A DNA stretch of 5,677 nt from an uncultured Clostridia bacterium (GTDB lineage Bacteria > Bacillota > Clostridia > Christensenellales > CAG-917), in NCBI GenBank assembly GCA_900554085.1, contig USGA01000055.1:1-5677 (forward strand), read 5' to 3'. Position 1 is the stretch's first letter. Each line of letters opens with the position of its first letter. This document shows positions 5,352-5,677 of the stretch, in pieces. The position numbers and the translations under genes are program-made. The notes under the pieces are model-generated. The model was not told where the DNA came from. It worked only from the letters and a program-made list of their open reading frames with translations, and did not search any database.

Positions 5352-5677
5352 ATGAGCATCTGGCACGATATCGACCCTTCGCGCATAACGCCGACGGATT
5401 TTATTGCGGTTATAGAAATTCCCAAGGGGTGCAAAAACAAGTACGAACTGGATAAGGACACGGGGTTTCTCATCCTTGACCGCGTGCTGTCGACGTCCAC
5501 CCATTATCCCGCCAATTACGGGTTCATTCCGCGCACCTATTCGGAGGATAACGACCCGCTTGACGTGCTGGTGCTTTGCTCCGAAACCATAGTTCCTCTC
5601 GCCACGGTCAGATGCTATCCCATAGGCGTGGTTATGATGCAGGACGGCGGAGATATGGATTACAAAATCATAGCCAT
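5352..5677 (+). CDS. ppa: Family I inorganic pyrophosphatase (N-terminal part, runs off window)
   Basis: The enzyme hydrolyses pyrophosphate to two phosphates with magnesium in the cytoplasm and so drives biosynthetic reactions forward. The first 108 residues are visible, of about 175-185 usual for bacterial family I enzymes. The signature D66-N67-D68-P69-L70-D71-V72 is intact. Aligning by eye with the E. coli enzyme, the active-site residues E22, K30, E32, R44, Y52, Y56, D66, D68, D71, D98, D103 and K105 are all present, so the enzyme should be active. The ATG at 5352 has AAAGGAG (5339-5345) 6 nt before it. It follows the peptidase gene by 95 nt in the same direction with no terminator between. 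The end is cut only by the window edge. Confidence 0.96.
   Translation, partial: MSIWHDIDPSRITPTDFIAVIEIPKGCKNKYELDKDTGFLILDRVLSTSTHYPANYGFIPRTYSEDNDPLDVLVLCSETIVPLATVRCYPIGVVMMQDGGDMDYKIIA

Overview
The window looks like a chromosomal stretch from a bacterium of the Firmicutes/Clostridia type, plausibly an uncultured gut lineage related to Christensenellales. That guess rests on strong AGGAGG-type ribosome sites, sigma-A style promoters with 17-nt spacers, compact GC-rich terminator hairpins, a lipoprotein with a Gram-positive-like signal, and a Clostridia-type Mrp with an N-terminal cysteine cluster instead of a DUF59 domain. The taxonomic call is inference.

Layout from left to right: (1) the first 43 codons of a minus-strand gene, probably an MFS-type transporter, with its own TTGACA-N17-TAAAAT promoter; (2) a divergent intergenic region of about 480 bp with no convincing gene, holding an imperfect direct repeat, an AT-rich inverted repeat and a promoter whose predicted start coincides with a 20-bp near-palindrome; (3) a 685-aa secreted lipoprotein of unrecognised family with an acidic plus polyglycine tether and a single dockerin/EF-hand-like calcium loop, closed by a good terminator; (4) an Mrp/NBP35-type P-loop ATPase for iron-sulfur cluster transfer, with its own promoter and terminator; (5) an M20-family metallopeptidase closest in motif pattern to carboxypeptidase S/PM20D1, with a consensus promoter; (6) the first 108 codons of a family I inorganic pyrophosphatase, which may be co-transcribed with the peptidase.

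Most genes here are separate transcription units rather than one pathway. Mrp, the peptidase and the pyrophosphatase are ordinary housekeeping functions. The least explained element is the large lipoprotein and its elaborate upstream region. I see no phage, transposon, CRISPR array, tRNA, rRNA or defence system, and I do not claim a new multi-gene system. The edge genes are truncated by the window, not broken.
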